Source: Flammeovirgaceae bacterium UBA1842 (GTDB taxonomy: Bacteria > Bacteroidota > Bacteroidia > Cytophagales > Cyclobacteriaceae). From it: a stretch of 64,000 nucleotides of DNA. The stretch lies in the NCBI GenBank assembly GCA_002338655.1, contig DDIU01000015.1:1-64000 (forward strand). The letters run 5' to 3'. The notes beneath the pieces were generated by a model, which had not been told where the DNA came from, did not search any database, and saw nothing but the letters and a program-made list of their open reading frames with translations. Within the stretch, counting starts at the first letter, position 1, and each line of letters starts with the position of its first letter. This document shows positions 34,432-43,078 of this stretch, piece by piece. The position numbers and the translations under genes are program-made.

Positions 34432-35179
34432 TTTTATGCAATTGCCTGATTTTGGTATACTTCAAAAAATTTGACACCGCAGAAAGATAGCAGATGACAA
34501 ATCCATAAAATCCATCTAAAAAACCAAGATGAAAAAAGTATTTATTCACAAAGGTATACATCGGGTTAAGGATCACATGGATCAATAAATTGGCCTTTTT
34601 CCCTTTATTAAAAGCTTCTTTGGCTGCAATGGTTGAAAAACTATTGGCCGTTTTCACATGACTTTCGATACTTTCAAAAGAGTAATGCAAAAGATCCCCT
34701 TTTAAATGACCCCTCGATCCTTCTTCCATCATTACTTTATCATGAGGGTTTTCTCCGCCCCACTTACCCTTGGTTTTATTCCAGAGTCTGATTTTTGTAT
34801 CGGGATACCAACCACAATGTTTTATCCATTGCCCACAATAAGAAGTGAGTCTATTTAGGGAATAAGCCATTTCTAACTGCTCCGTTTCCTTTAATTTCAA
34901 AATCGACTGTTGTAATTCCTCAGAAAGTGCCTCATCTGCATCAAGTGATAGTATATAATCATTAGAAGCAAGAGACATGGCATAGTTCTTTTGTTGGATA
35001 TGGCCTGCAAATTTGTTTTCTGTAAAGATCACCCCATGCTTCAAACTAAGTTCTTTAGTTTGGTCGTTGGAAAAAGAATCCACTACAATTATTTCATCAG
35101 CTACTGGCTTGAGTGAATTTAGACAACGTTCAATGTTCTTTTCTTCATTGAAAGTAATTATGGTGGCAGAAATTTTCAA
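34421..35179 (-). CDS. glycosyltransferase family 2, WaaE/KdtX-like
   Basis: A 252-residue GT-A enzyme with N-terminal SATIITFNEEKNIERCLNSL and metal-binding LSLDADEAL near residue 95. The WaaE-like group adds glucose to LPS inner core in enterobacteria. A C-terminal hydrophobic stretch (GFVICYLSAVSNFL) may attach it to the membrane. The start codon is TTG at 35179. It is divergent from the methyltransferase gene. Confidence 0.88.
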   Translation of the reverse strand: MKISATIITFNEEKNIERCLNSLKPVADEIIVVDSFSNDQTKELSLKHGVIFTENKFAGHIQQKNYAMSLASNDYILSLDADEALSEELQQSILKLKETEQLEMAYSLNRLTSYCGQWIKHCGWYPDTKIRLWNKTKGKWGGENPHDKVMMEEGSRGHLKGDLLHYSFESIESHVKTANSFSTIAAKEAFNKGKKANLLIHVILNPMYTFVNKYFFHLGFLDGFYGFVICYLSAVSNFLKYTKIRQLHKNGQ

Positions 35180-35205
35180 GCGGTATCTTTATTAACTAAT
35201 ATTCT

Positions 35206-35213
35206 TAAGTTTG
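35206..35213 (+). promoter_or_regulatory. -7 promoter element of the methyltransferase gene
   Basis: TAAGTTTG matches TAnnTTTG exactly, 27 bp before the ATG at 35241. It overlaps a 13-bp palindrome (AAGTTT-G-AAACTT, 35207-35219) in the divergent intergenic region. No -33 TTG is evident. Confidence 0.45.
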
Positions 35214-35240
35214 AAACTTTAAAGTAATTCATTTCCCGAT

Positions 35241-36096
35241 ATGAGCCTTGATTTTAATAAAGATTTTGACAAAAAAATGACTATGTGCCCCCTTTGTGAT
35301 GGTGCTGACTTACAAGGTCACAAAATAGATTATAAAGGGGTGAAAATTGAAAAATGCTCTAGTTGCGATATCGAAATGATGAATCCACAATATACTGACG
35401 ATTATCTAAATCAATATTACTCCAGTTATTTTGATATGGAAACTTATGATGACGATCCTAAATGGGGGGAGGCATTGTGCGAGGGCCATAATTTTTATCT
35501 GTCACTAATTGGAAAAAGGTTACCAAATGATGTTAGCCGTAGGCTGTGGTGAGGGTTGGGAATTGCAAACAGCAATTAGCCAAGGATGGGAAACAGAAGG
35601 GTTTGATGTAGATCCGGATGTGACAGCACAATTATCTAAGAAATTAGGTGTTGAGATTCATTCTGGAAATTTTATTAAACTCAAGCTTAATAAGCAGAGG
35701 TATTCTGCCATTTACATGCATCATGTACTCGAACATCCTAAAAACCCTAATGAATACCTATTAAAAATACATGAGATGTTAATTGACAAGGGTATTTTAT
35801 TTATCGCTTGTCCGAATATTAATTCTTTAGCCAACAGATTCAAATCCTTGATGGATTCAATTGGATTGAAAAAGCGAAAAGCAAAGCACTACGATACTTT
35901 TCATCACATTTTCTATTACAACCCGTACAAATTAAAGCGGCTTTTAGAAAACCATTATGGATTCCAGGTCAAACTGATTAGGAACGGCTATCATGTGCGA
36001 CCAGGCCAATCGAAATTCCAACGCTGGTTTTTAAAAAACCTATTGGAGGTAGTTCCTTATAAATCTACTTTTATGTTACTGGCACAAAAGGTTTAG
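35241..36096 (+). pseudogene. SAM-dependent methyltransferase split by an apparent +1 frameshift
   Basis: Frame 1 (35241-35552) encodes an N-terminal zinc-ribbon-like part (CPLCDGADLQ ... CSSCDIEMM) and a linker, then loses sense after KRLPND. The frame one base further (open 35509-36096) continues with SAM motif I (LAVGCGEGWEL), the acidic residue of motif II (GFDVDPD), the HHVLEHPKNP motif and the family's C-terminal domain. Together they make one normal class I methyltransferase of about 283 residues. The shift falls between about 35511 and 35535, next to an A5 run. It may be a true pseudogene, a sequencing error or programmed frameshifting. It lies among LPS glycosyltransferases. Confidence 0.85.
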
Positions 36097-37175
36097 GGTA
36101 CTACTTCTTCAAATAGAGAATTCAGTTTTTTGAAATGGCTATCAATATCAAATAATTCATCTGCCTTTTCCTCTCCAGCTTTGGCCAATTTTCGCTTAAA
36201 ATTAGGGTCCGAATAAAGTCTTTCAATTTGTTCAGCAAGTTGAATGTTATCTTCCCAGTCAAATAACAAACCTGTATTTTCATTATCGATGATTTCAGGT
36301 ACGCCTCCTGCATTGGTCCCAATTACCGCCACTCCAGCGCGCATCGCCTCTACAACTACGAGGCCAAATGTCTCATTCTTGGAAGGTAGAATAATCACAT
36401 CAAAACAGGGCATGATGGATAGTGGTTTGGGGTGGAAACCTTTAAAATGAAAGTGTGCTGACTCATTGAGGTTCAGGCTTTTACCCAAACTATCTTTATA
36501 AGCTTCATCCATTACATCACCAACAAAATAAAATTCAATATCGGGGTATTTTTTTATCAATGATTTCCCGGCATCCAATACAATATGTTGCCCCTTTTGA
36601 TACTCAATTCTACTAAACACCCCAACATTAAAATGGGTCTTATTATGCACAAAATGACTTTCAAATTCCACTTTATCAGCCTTTTCAACGCCATAGTACA
36701 GCCTTTTAATTCTTTCGTTCGGTAGAGCCAATTTTTTCTGGGCATCAGCCTTGAGCATATCGCTAATGGCAATAAAAATATCAATCGAACCATAAATAAA
36801 CCGATGGTAAAGATCTTTTTTACTGCCAGGAAGCTGCATTTGCCTCGTATGTACTACTTTAAATGATCTTCTAGACCAGAATTTGGTCCATGCCACCAAA
36901 GGAAGATCATCTTTATGGTGCACATGCACCAGATCAATTTGCTCCTCTTTAATAATAGTGGCCAATCGCCTAATGGATTTTAGTGGTAATTGTTTAAAGG
37001 CTCTTTTAATCGCATAATGCTTTTCATCTTCTTCACTGGCTATTTTGGCTAATCTAGTATCGGATTTGGTAACTACTACTACTTTATGCTGACCTGTTAA
37101 ATGTTTACAGCATTTTCGAAAATAAAGCTCCAACCCTCCTAGACCTTCACCTAAGCATATTTCTAATACATTCAT
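36093..37175 (-). CDS. glycosyltransferase family 4
   Basis: A 360-residue GT-B enzyme. N-terminal EICLGEGLGGLELYF and C-terminal LPSKNETFGLVVVEAMRAGVAVIGTNAGGVPEII (E-x7-E nucleotide-sugar motif) are typical of GT4 retaining transferases. Cytoplasmic, probably in LPS or exopolysaccharide assembly. Its TAA stop overlaps the TAG stop of the convergent methyltransferase by 2 bases. Confidence 0.92.
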   Translation of the reverse strand: MNVLEICLGEGLGGLELYFRKCCKHLTGQHKVVVVTKSDTRLAKIASEEDEKHYAIKRAFKQLPLKSIRRLATIIKEEQIDLVHVHHKDDLPLVAWTKFWSRRSFKVVHTRQMQLPGSKKDLYHRFIYGSIDIFIAISDMLKADAQKKLALPNERIKRLYYGVEKADKVEFESHFVHNKTHFNVGVFSRIEYQKGQHIVLDAGKSLIKKYPDIEFYFVGDVMDEAYKDSLGKSLNLNESAHFHFKGFHPKPLSIMPCFDVIILPSKNETFGLVVVEAMRAGVAVIGTNAGGVPEIIDNENTGLLFDWEDNIQLAEQIERLYSDPNFKRKLAKAGEEKADELFDIDSHFKKLNSLFEEVVP

Positions 37176-37227
37176 TTATTGACTATTATTCTTTCTATAT
37201 TTATGCCAAAAATACACTCCGCCCCGT

Positions 37228-37398
37228 ATGTCCTACGAAGATAATCCTAAAAGTATCAAATATTATGTTAAGCGTTTTATTCAAAGAGAAGCTTCTCAGT
37301 TTAAAGATAAAGTTGTTGTTGAATTTGAAAAAGAAATGAATTTTGATGAAGTAAGTGCCGAGTTGAAAGGGGTACATAAAGAATTCGGAACTACTTGA
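37228..37398 (+). pseudogene. 56-codon ORF, possible methyltransferase N-terminal remnant
   Basis: The ATG at 37228 opens a 56-residue reading frame beginning MSYEDNPKSIKYYVKRF, with QFKDKVVVEF near residue 33. This resembles the start of small SAM methyltransferases of LPS clusters, where a GxGxG loop would follow KVVVxx. Here the glycine loop is absent and the frame ends after an acidic helix. It fills the gap between two glycosyltransferase genes and overlaps the end of the convergent one by 8 bp. It may be a deletion remnant or a genuine small protein. Confidence 0.4.
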
Positions 37399-38383
37399 TC
37401 AAACGTGCAGGGTCTATATTAATAGCACACTTAAAATGCCCTTCAGGGCATTTTTTATACCCATGCAAACCACAGGGGCGGCAATCCAGTTTTTCAGTTG
37501 TTTCTATGATTATTGACTGATCGGAAAGAGGGCCAAAGCCGAAGGCCGGTACTGTAGAACAGTAAACTGCGGTAACAGGGGCATTTACAGAGGAGGCAAA
37601 ATGCATTGGTGCGGAATCATTAACATAGTTCATTTTAGCCTCTTGCATCAAGGCAGCTGAAGCCAAAGGCGACAATTGACCTGCCAACACTTCGATTTCC
37701 TTGTGTTTTGACTTGGTCTTCAACTCTTCACACAAGCTCTGATCTCCTTTTGCCCCCAGTAAGTAAACCATTAATGCAGAAGGTAAGCTATCCATAAACT
37801 CCAACCATTTTTCCTTAGGCCATTGTTTGGTAAACCAGACTGACGCGGGGGCAATGGTAATATATTCAGCTTTTTTATATTCTTTTACCTTCTTAAAATC
37901 ATCAACTGACGGATATAATCGTGGCTTAGCAGCTACATCATCTGTAATATCTGCAATTAGTTTTTGATTACGGTCTACTTCGTGCTGTTTGCCATCTGTA
38001 CTGATACTATGTTCATAAGACTGGCTAAATAAAAAGGACAACGGATTTTTAGAAAAACCTATTTTTCTTTTCGCTCCAGACAAGGCAGTAATTATTCCAG
38101 ACATGGCAAAACGCTGCAGATTGATCACTAGATCATAACGCTCTACTCTTAATGCTTTAATGATTTTAAATGCATTTTTTAATTTTTGGCCTTTATCAAA
38201 TATCCAAAGCTTGGCTATATACGGGTGACCATTAAATACGGCTTCGTTGCCTTTTCTTAATAGAAAATGAAGCTCAGAATCTGGATGTGCCTGATGTAAT
38301 TTTTCCAGCAAAGCAGACGCCAATACCACATCCCCTAAAAAGGCAGTTTGGATGATTAATATCTTGCTTAAAGGCTTTTTCAT
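37391..38383 (-). CDS. glycosyltransferase family 9 (heptosyltransferase-like)
   Basis: A 330-residue GT9 protein: ILIIQTAFLGDVVLASALLEKL at the N-terminus, ITIAPASVWFTKQWP at the domain junction, and NYVNDSAPMHFASS at the donor site. The C-terminal CRPCGLHGYKKCPEGHFKC cluster of four Cys is a feature of a subset of GT9 proteins. It is expected to add a heptose-like sugar to lipid A core. It ends the glycan region; the pigment cluster begins next on the same strand. Confidence 0.92.
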   Translation of the reverse strand: MKKPLSKILIIQTAFLGDVVLASALLEKLHQAHPDSELHFLLRKGNEAVFNGHPYIAKLWIFDKGQKLKNAFKIIKALRVERYDLVINLQRFAMSGIITALSGAKRKIGFSKNPLSFLFSQSYEHSISTDGKQHEVDRNQKLIADITDDVAAKPRLYPSVDDFKKVKEYKKAEYITIAPASVWFTKQWPKEKWLEFMDSLPSALMVYLLGAKGDQSLCEELKTKSKHKEIEVLAGQLSPLASAALMQEAKMNYVNDSAPMHFASSVNAPVTAVYCSTVPAFGFGPLSDQSIIIETTEKLDCRPCGLHGYKKCPEGHFKCAINIDPARLIK

Positions 38384-38495
38384 GCTCGACCGTGAAAATA
38401 ATCTTATTACTGCTGTGAGGCAAATCTATTCATCGTTGAGAAATATGTAATTGGACAAAGGTTCCCATTTTCGGTATACTCCTATTATATAGGGA

Positions 38496-38520
38496 TGTCA
38501 CTCTGAGCTTGTCGAAGAGT
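38496..38520. repeat. REP-like dispersed element at the 3' end of the chain-length-factor gene
   Basis: TGTCACTCTGAGCTTGTCGA and the following AGAGT resemble a short element seen between genes in many bacterial genomes. It overlaps the gene's end: the last residues (SSTSSE) and the TGA stop are read from it, so the element appears to have been inserted into, or grown over, the original 3' end. No second copy occurs in this window. Confidence 0.55.
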
Positions 38521-39565
38521 AAACCCCTCTCATCAACACAAACCCATGCTGCTTACCTTCACAATTGTTGTATAGCAAAATTGTTTTAGGTTGGTTGTTC
38601 AGAGGCTTCCAAATACATTCTGAAGGCAACTGAGTGCCTGATAATACCTTTGTGGCGAGCCAGGTAGCCACGGCTGAAACAGAGTAATAATCTCCCGTTA
38701 AGGACTTATAAACAATGATACCCTGCTCCGGAAACAATTCATTTTGCAAATGATCGTAAAAATTATCTGTACGTACATCCCCATTACGCCCCATTATAAC
38801 AGCATCAATATCACTTGGCTTTAATCCGTTTTTATTTAAAAATTGAACGGCTTTTTCTGCGACTTCTTGTTTACTGGCATGATGAATCATATCCACATCG
38901 ATAATTTCAGCCAGACTTTCTTTGGTCTTTTCAGCTTCCACTACAAACATGGCCACCCCTTCTCCAGGTAATGTTCCTTTTGTCTCAGATCTTAATAATG
39001 TAGAAGTGGCTATACTTTCTTCTTTGTATAAATCCCGTTGAGATTCAATATTATAGTTGGCCTCCGAAAGTTCATCACCTCCTCCCAAAAGCAATTGGCT
39101 TACTTTACCTTCCTCAAAGAGTAGTAGTGCATCTAAAATAGAAGATTCAAAAGAAAGTCCCTGATTGACATGGGTTGTATTATAACCAGTAATATTACCC
39201 ATCAATGCCAGTACACCTGCCACACAATTAGGGGTAGATTGCACAAAATCTGTAGGTGTTAGCGTACCCTCCTCATATTGAATGATCTGTCTCAAAAATC
39301 GCATCGATCTATCCACACTCCCATTTGAAGATCCAAATATGACACCCCCCAAATTTTTGTGCTCCTCCATAAATGGCCCTGCAGTTGCTACACTCATTCG
39401 TACAAGCTTGCTCATTCTACGTAGCATTCCAGCGGGTATAATATCCTTATAATCAGGTTCTTGTGCCCATATTTTTAAATCTTCAATATCTTTTACCCCG
39501 TCAGTAAACACTGAATTATGATAGGTTTCCTGAGCAGAGATACAAGATAAGTCTTTGATGAACAT
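38498..39565 (-). CDS. ketosynthase-like chain-length factor without catalytic residues
   Basis: A 355-residue thiolase-fold protein homologous to beta-ketoacyl synthases. The nucleophile region reads HVNQGLSFESS, with Gln135 in place of Cys. The first His site reads IMGRNGD instead of NAHGTGT, and the second reads SLTGDYYS instead of GHTLAA. The Gln-for-Cys swap is the hallmark of KS-beta/chain-length factors, which pair with an active KS to set polyene or polyketide length. It starts at the ATG 2 bp after the KS stop. Its C-terminal tail comes from a REP-like element. Confidence 0.82.
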   Translation of the reverse strand: MFIKDLSCISAQETYHNSVFTDGVKDIEDLKIWAQEPDYKDIIPAGMLRRMSKLVRMSVATAGPFMEEHKNLGGVIFGSSNGSVDRSMRFLRQIIQYEEGTLTPTDFVQSTPNCVAGVLALMGNITGYNTTHVNQGLSFESSILDALLLFEEGKVSQLLLGGGDELSEANYNIESQRDLYKEESIATSTLLRSETKGTLPGEGVAMFVVEAEKTKESLAEIIDVDMIHHASKQEVAEKAVQFLNKNGLKPSDIDAVIMGRNGDVRTDNFYDHLQNELFPEQGIIVYKSLTGDYYSVSAVATWLATKVLSGTQLPSECIWKPLNNQPKTILLYNNCEGKQHGFVLMRGVYSSTSSE

Positions 39566-39567
39566 AC

Positions 39568-40764
39568 CTAAACTTTTGAAAAAATGAGTGACGAACAATT
39601 ACCTCCAAATCCAAATGAATTTGAAAGCACATTATTGATTTTTTGATCCTTTTTATAGCTTTTGATGGGGCTTACATTGAATTCCTCAATGGGGTCATTG
39701 CAATTAAGGCTGGTATATAATTCATTGTTTTGCATAGTCAAAAGACTGAAAACCGCCTCTATGGCACCAGCAGCGGCCAGTGTATGTCCCGTATACGTTT
39801 TGGTAGACTGAAATTGAGGGATCTTTTTGAAGATGGCATTCATTCCTGTTTGCTCTGTAATGTCGTTATTCATGGTACCTGTACCATGTGCATTGATATA
39901 GTCGATACTTTCTGGAGGAAGGTCAGCAGAGGTTAATGCCCCTGAAATGGAGGCGATGATGCCTATGGCATCGTCTGAGATTGATGAAGCATGAAAAGCA
40001 TCGTTGGCATTGCCATATCCTTTCACTTCGCCATAGATTTTTTTGTTTCCTACAACCTCCTCAGATTCGAGTATCAAATAGGCCGCTCCTTCCCCTAAAG
40101 TAAGTCCAGAGCGGTTTTTATCAAATGGTTTACAATGCTCTGGCGATAAGATTTGTAAAGAATTAAATCCGTTTACAGTATATTTCGCCAAGGCATCTGC
40201 CCCACCCACAATAGCCCGGGTACAACGCCCCGACTTGATTAATTTAGCTCCCATCATGATGGCATTGGCAGAGGAAGAACAGGCAGTGTTGAATGTAGCG
40301 GAGAGACCTTTAATACCAAATCTCTTTATTAAGTTGCTCGCATGTTCACCAACATTATATGAAGCCAGATAATCTGAAGGTGGCCCTATCATACTGGCAT
40401 CATCATGCAATTGATCGGTAAGTGACATCCCACCCACAGTGCTAGCCGACAATAAGGCCATATCAAAAGACGCTACTTGCCCGTCTGTTAAACCAGCATC
40501 GGCAATAGACTGTTTTGCAGCGATCAAAGCCAGAGCTTCCGTTCTTGAGATTCCTTTTACATCAGCAATACCAGCTTGGTTTTTCAGTTCTTCGGTTGAA
40601 TAGGGCACTTCCCCAAAAGGAAATATTTCAGTATATCTGGTCTGTAATACCTTTGCTTTTTTAATACCGGTTTTTCCTCGCACCAGGTTTTCCCTGTTAG
40701 CTTGCACACTATCTCCTAAAGCAGAAATAATGCCTATGCCGGTGATAAAAACGCGCTTACCCAT
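39568..40764 (-). CDS. beta-ketoacyl-ACP synthase (KS-alpha of the pigment cluster)
   Basis: A 398-residue condensing enzyme with all three catalytic residues: Cys162 (FNTACSSSANA), His293 (INAHGTGT) and His327 (YTGHTLAAAGA). The N-terminus KRVFITGIGIISALG is typical of FabF-like synthases. Coding starts at the ATG 40764; an upstream TTG is less likely. Directly followed by its chain-length-factor partner and preceded by the ACP gene, so a dedicated KS/CLF/ACP set for polyene assembly is the natural reading. Confidence 0.92.
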   Translation of the reverse strand: MGKRVFITGIGIISALGDSVQANRENLVRGKTGIKKAKVLQTRYTEIFPFGEVPYSTEELKNQAGIADVKGISRTEALALIAAKQSIADAGLTDGQVASFDMALLSASTVGGMSLTDQLHDDASMIGPPSDYLASYNVGEHASNLIKRFGIKGLSATFNTACSSSANAIMMGAKLIKSGRCTRAIVGGADALAKYTVNGFNSLQILSPEHCKPFDKNRSGLTLGEGAAYLILESEEVVGNKKIYGEVKGYGNANDAFHASSISDDAIGIIASISGALTSADLPPESIDYINAHGTGTMNNDITEQTGMNAIFKKIPQFQSTKTYTGHTLAAAGAIEAVFSLLTMQNNELYTSLNCNDPIEEFNVSPIKSYKKDQKINNVLSNSFGFGGNCSSLIFSKV

Positions 40765-40767
40765 CAA

Positions 40768-41037
40768 TTAGGCCTTATCGTTGGCTACAATATACTCAAT
40801 CATTTTTTCCACACTGGCCATTACTTTTTTCCCTTGCTTGGGATCGGTAATTTTTAGGTCATACTCTCTCTCAAGCAATACACTTAATTCAATGGCATCA
40901 ATCGAATCTAAATCAATGGGGCTATCAGGGCCAAACAAAGGCGCATCGGTTTTTATATCCGCAGGCTCCAGTTCCATCAAGTTGAGGTACTTTATTATTT
41001 GGGTTTTAAGTTTTAGTTCAAGTTCTTCGTGCGCCAT
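40768..41037 (-). CDS. acyl carrier protein of the pigment cluster
   Basis: An 89-residue ACP. The phosphopantetheine serine lies in DLDSIDAIELSVLL (DSID instead of the usual DSLD), in helix II. The N-terminus is helical and acidic. Its stop lies 3 bp before the KS start. It is probably the carrier for the KS/CLF pair, and possibly the donor for the BtrH-type protein. Confidence 0.92.
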   Translation of the reverse strand: MAHEELELKLKTQIIKYLNLMELEPADIKTDAPLFGPDSPIDLDSIDAIELSVLLEREYDLKITDPKQGKKVMASVEKMIEYIVANDKA

Positions 41038-41051
41038 TTTAATGTGGGTTA

Positions 41052-42332
41052 TTAGATAATTTTATTTTTTTTCAATTGTAAAAATGTAATTCCAAAACAG
41101 GCCATACAAAAAGTAAATAAGCCCAATAAAGTCGGTAAAAGTACATCCCAATCCCCACCTCTCAAAAACAAGGTGTAAAAACCTTCCAGACACCAATAAA
41201 GTGGGGAAAACAATGATACAATTTTCATGTAAGCGGGCATAACGAAACCGGGAACCAATATTCCTCCAATTGCAGCAAATATAACAATGGAAACGGCTCC
41301 AAATCCGTTGGCTTGTTCCTGTGTTCGGGCTACAGTGCCCACAGCGGCCGCAAAACTAATAGCTGCCAGTCCGGTCATTACCACCACGGTTAAAAAAGCC
41401 AAAGTATTATCAGGCATAGACAACGGAGGCAGCCCTATTGATGGAAAAGTAAGTTTAGCAATGGTGAATACCACCATTACCTGCAGTATAACAGCTAATA
41501 AGTACACAAACAACTTAGCACTTAGGATTAGCCCAAAACTTGTAGGCATAGTCTTGAGCCTGATAAAGCTTCCATTAACCCGTTCTTTGACGATATTATT
41601 GCCCAATGGGATGACCATAAAAAAAATGGCAAAAATAGTCCAAGCAGGTACGTTATGCTGAGTCGAATTGGGAGTAATGTCATTATCAGAAAGGGTAGCT
41701 GAGAAGGTTTCAATTGCCACTTGATTTGAACTCATCGCCTTCTTTAGTTTTTCTGGCGCCTCTTTAAGTTCCAAATGCGCACATATTTGGGTGATCAACA
41801 AATCGCCTTCAATACTTTTGACAAATGCATTTACAATATTTTTGATCGAAGTCTGGTAATTTTCCTGTAGGACAGGATCATGATAAAATTTCAATGAAGG
41901 CATGGTCAACTCCACCTCATGAGTTTCCTCATTTTTAAGATCAAGCTCCTCCATCATAATGTCACTGATAAGATTGGATTTTTGAGCAAGCATTTCTGAG
42001 AATTCTTTGGGTATTATAAGGCCTGTAATTTGACTTTCTTCGTTCATCACCTCATTAATCTCATCACCTTGCAGCTTATCATTTTCAGTAACTTTAAAAA
42101 ACTTGGAGTCCTGAAGCATTTGAATCAACCTTTTACCCTCAGTACCTTCATCCTTATTCACGATCAGTAAGGAGATTTTATTTTCATTAACTATCCTGAA
42201 AGCACTGTCTTGAATGATGGTAATCACGAAAACTAGCAGGATAGGCATGAAAAACATCAGTGCCAAACCCGTTTTGTCATTCCATAGGATTAAAAATTCC
42301 TTTTTGCATGCTATCCAAAACCTATACATCAT
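41052..42332 (-). CDS. ABC-2 type transporter permease
   Basis: A 426-residue membrane protein with one N-terminal membrane segment (LALMFFMPILLVFVITIIQ), a periplasmic domain of about 200 residues, then five segments toward the C-terminus (TIFAIFFMVIPLG, LFVYLLAVILQVMVVFTIA, LAFLTVVVMTGLAAISFAAAVG, FGAVSIVIFAAIGGILVPG, LLGLFTFCMACFGITFL), the YhhJ/DrrB-like layout. It overlaps the ATPase stop (TGATG). It probably exports the pigment or its precursor to the envelope. Confidence 0.92.
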   Translation of the reverse strand: MMYRFWIACKKEFLILWNDKTGLALMFFMPILLVFVITIIQDSAFRIVNENKISLLIVNKDEGTEGKRLIQMLQDSKFFKVTENDKLQGDEINEVMNEESQITGLIIPKEFSEMLAQKSNLISDIMMEELDLKNEETHEVELTMPSLKFYHDPVLQENYQTSIKNIVNAFVKSIEGDLLITQICAHLELKEAPEKLKKAMSSNQVAIETFSATLSDNDITPNSTQHNVPAWTIFAIFFMVIPLGNNIVKERVNGSFIRLKTMPTSFGLILSAKLFVYLLAVILQVMVVFTIAKLTFPSIGLPPLSMPDNTLAFLTVVVMTGLAAISFAAAVGTVARTQEQANGFGAVSIVIFAAIGGILVPGFVMPAYMKIVSLFSPLYWCLEGFYTLFLRGGDWDVLLPTLLGLFTFCMACFGITFLQLKKNKII

Positions 42333-43078
42333 CAATCGCGATATGACTCACCGGTTAAGTTGATTAATAATTCCTTTAGATCCTTCGCATTATGCTCTTT
42401 CAATAGTTGTACTGTTTCACCTTTGGTAATAATGTTGCCATGATCAATGAGTGCTATCCTGTTGCAAAATTCCTGAGCTTCATCAAGGTGATGTGAAGTG
42501 TAGATAATGGTTGCACCCTGCTCATTCAATTGATCCAGTAACCTCATAATGGCCATTTTACTCTGTACATCTACCCCAACTGTGGGTTCATCTAAAAACA
42601 ATACGGTTGGCTCATGAATAATGCCAATGGCCAAATTCAATCTACGTTTCATACCACCAGAAAAAGTGGCCACTTTTTTATTCATTACCTCTGTTAAGCC
42701 TAAAATGTCCAAGAGTTCCTTTGACCTTGCAGCAATAACTGAAGATGAAAGTTTGTACATCGCAGCAAAGTATTCAAGGTTTTGCAGCGGGGTAAGTTCA
42801 TCATAAAAAGCATACTCCTGTGGTACGTAACCCATCTTCTGCTGAATGCTCTGCACCTTAACATGTGGGTCATTATTCCAGTAGTAGACCTGTCCACTAG
42901 TTTGTTCGATAATACCACACAAAATAGAGATCAAAGTGGTTTTTCCAGCACCGTTGGGACCCAATATCCCAAATTTATCCCCTAAGGCTATGGTAAGATC
43001 CACACCGCCCAAACTATCCTGAGTTGAGCCGCTGTATCGTTTTGTTAATTGCTCTATTTTAATGCAATTATCAATCAC
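42332..43078 (-). CDS. ABC transporter ATP-binding protein
   Basis: A 248-residue ATPase: Walker A GPNGAGKTT, Q-loop MGYVPQE, signature FSGGMKRRLNLA, Walker B VLFLDEPTVG and H-loop TSHH. Family DRA/DrrA-like, matching the ABC-2 permease downstream. The start is GTG at 43078, sharing one base with the TAG stop of the BtrH-type gene. Within the pigment cluster. Confidence 0.95.
   Translation of the reverse strand: MIDNCIKIEQLTKRYSGSTQDSLGGVDLTIALGDKFGILGPNGAGKTTLISILCGIIEQTSGQVYYWNNDPHVKVQSIQQKMGYVPQEYAFYDELTPLQNLEYFAAMYKLSSSVIAARSKELLDILGLTEVMNKKVATFSGGMKRRLNLAIGIIHEPTVLFLDEPTVGVDVQSKMAIMRLLDQLNEQGATIIYTSHHLDEAQEFCNRIALIDHGNIITKGETVQLLKEHNAKDLKELLINLTGESYRD

Noticed and set aside
36093..36096. 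Regulatory meaning of overlapping convergent stop codons
   Set aside because: A few shared bases between convergent genes is common in compact genomes and needs no special explanation.
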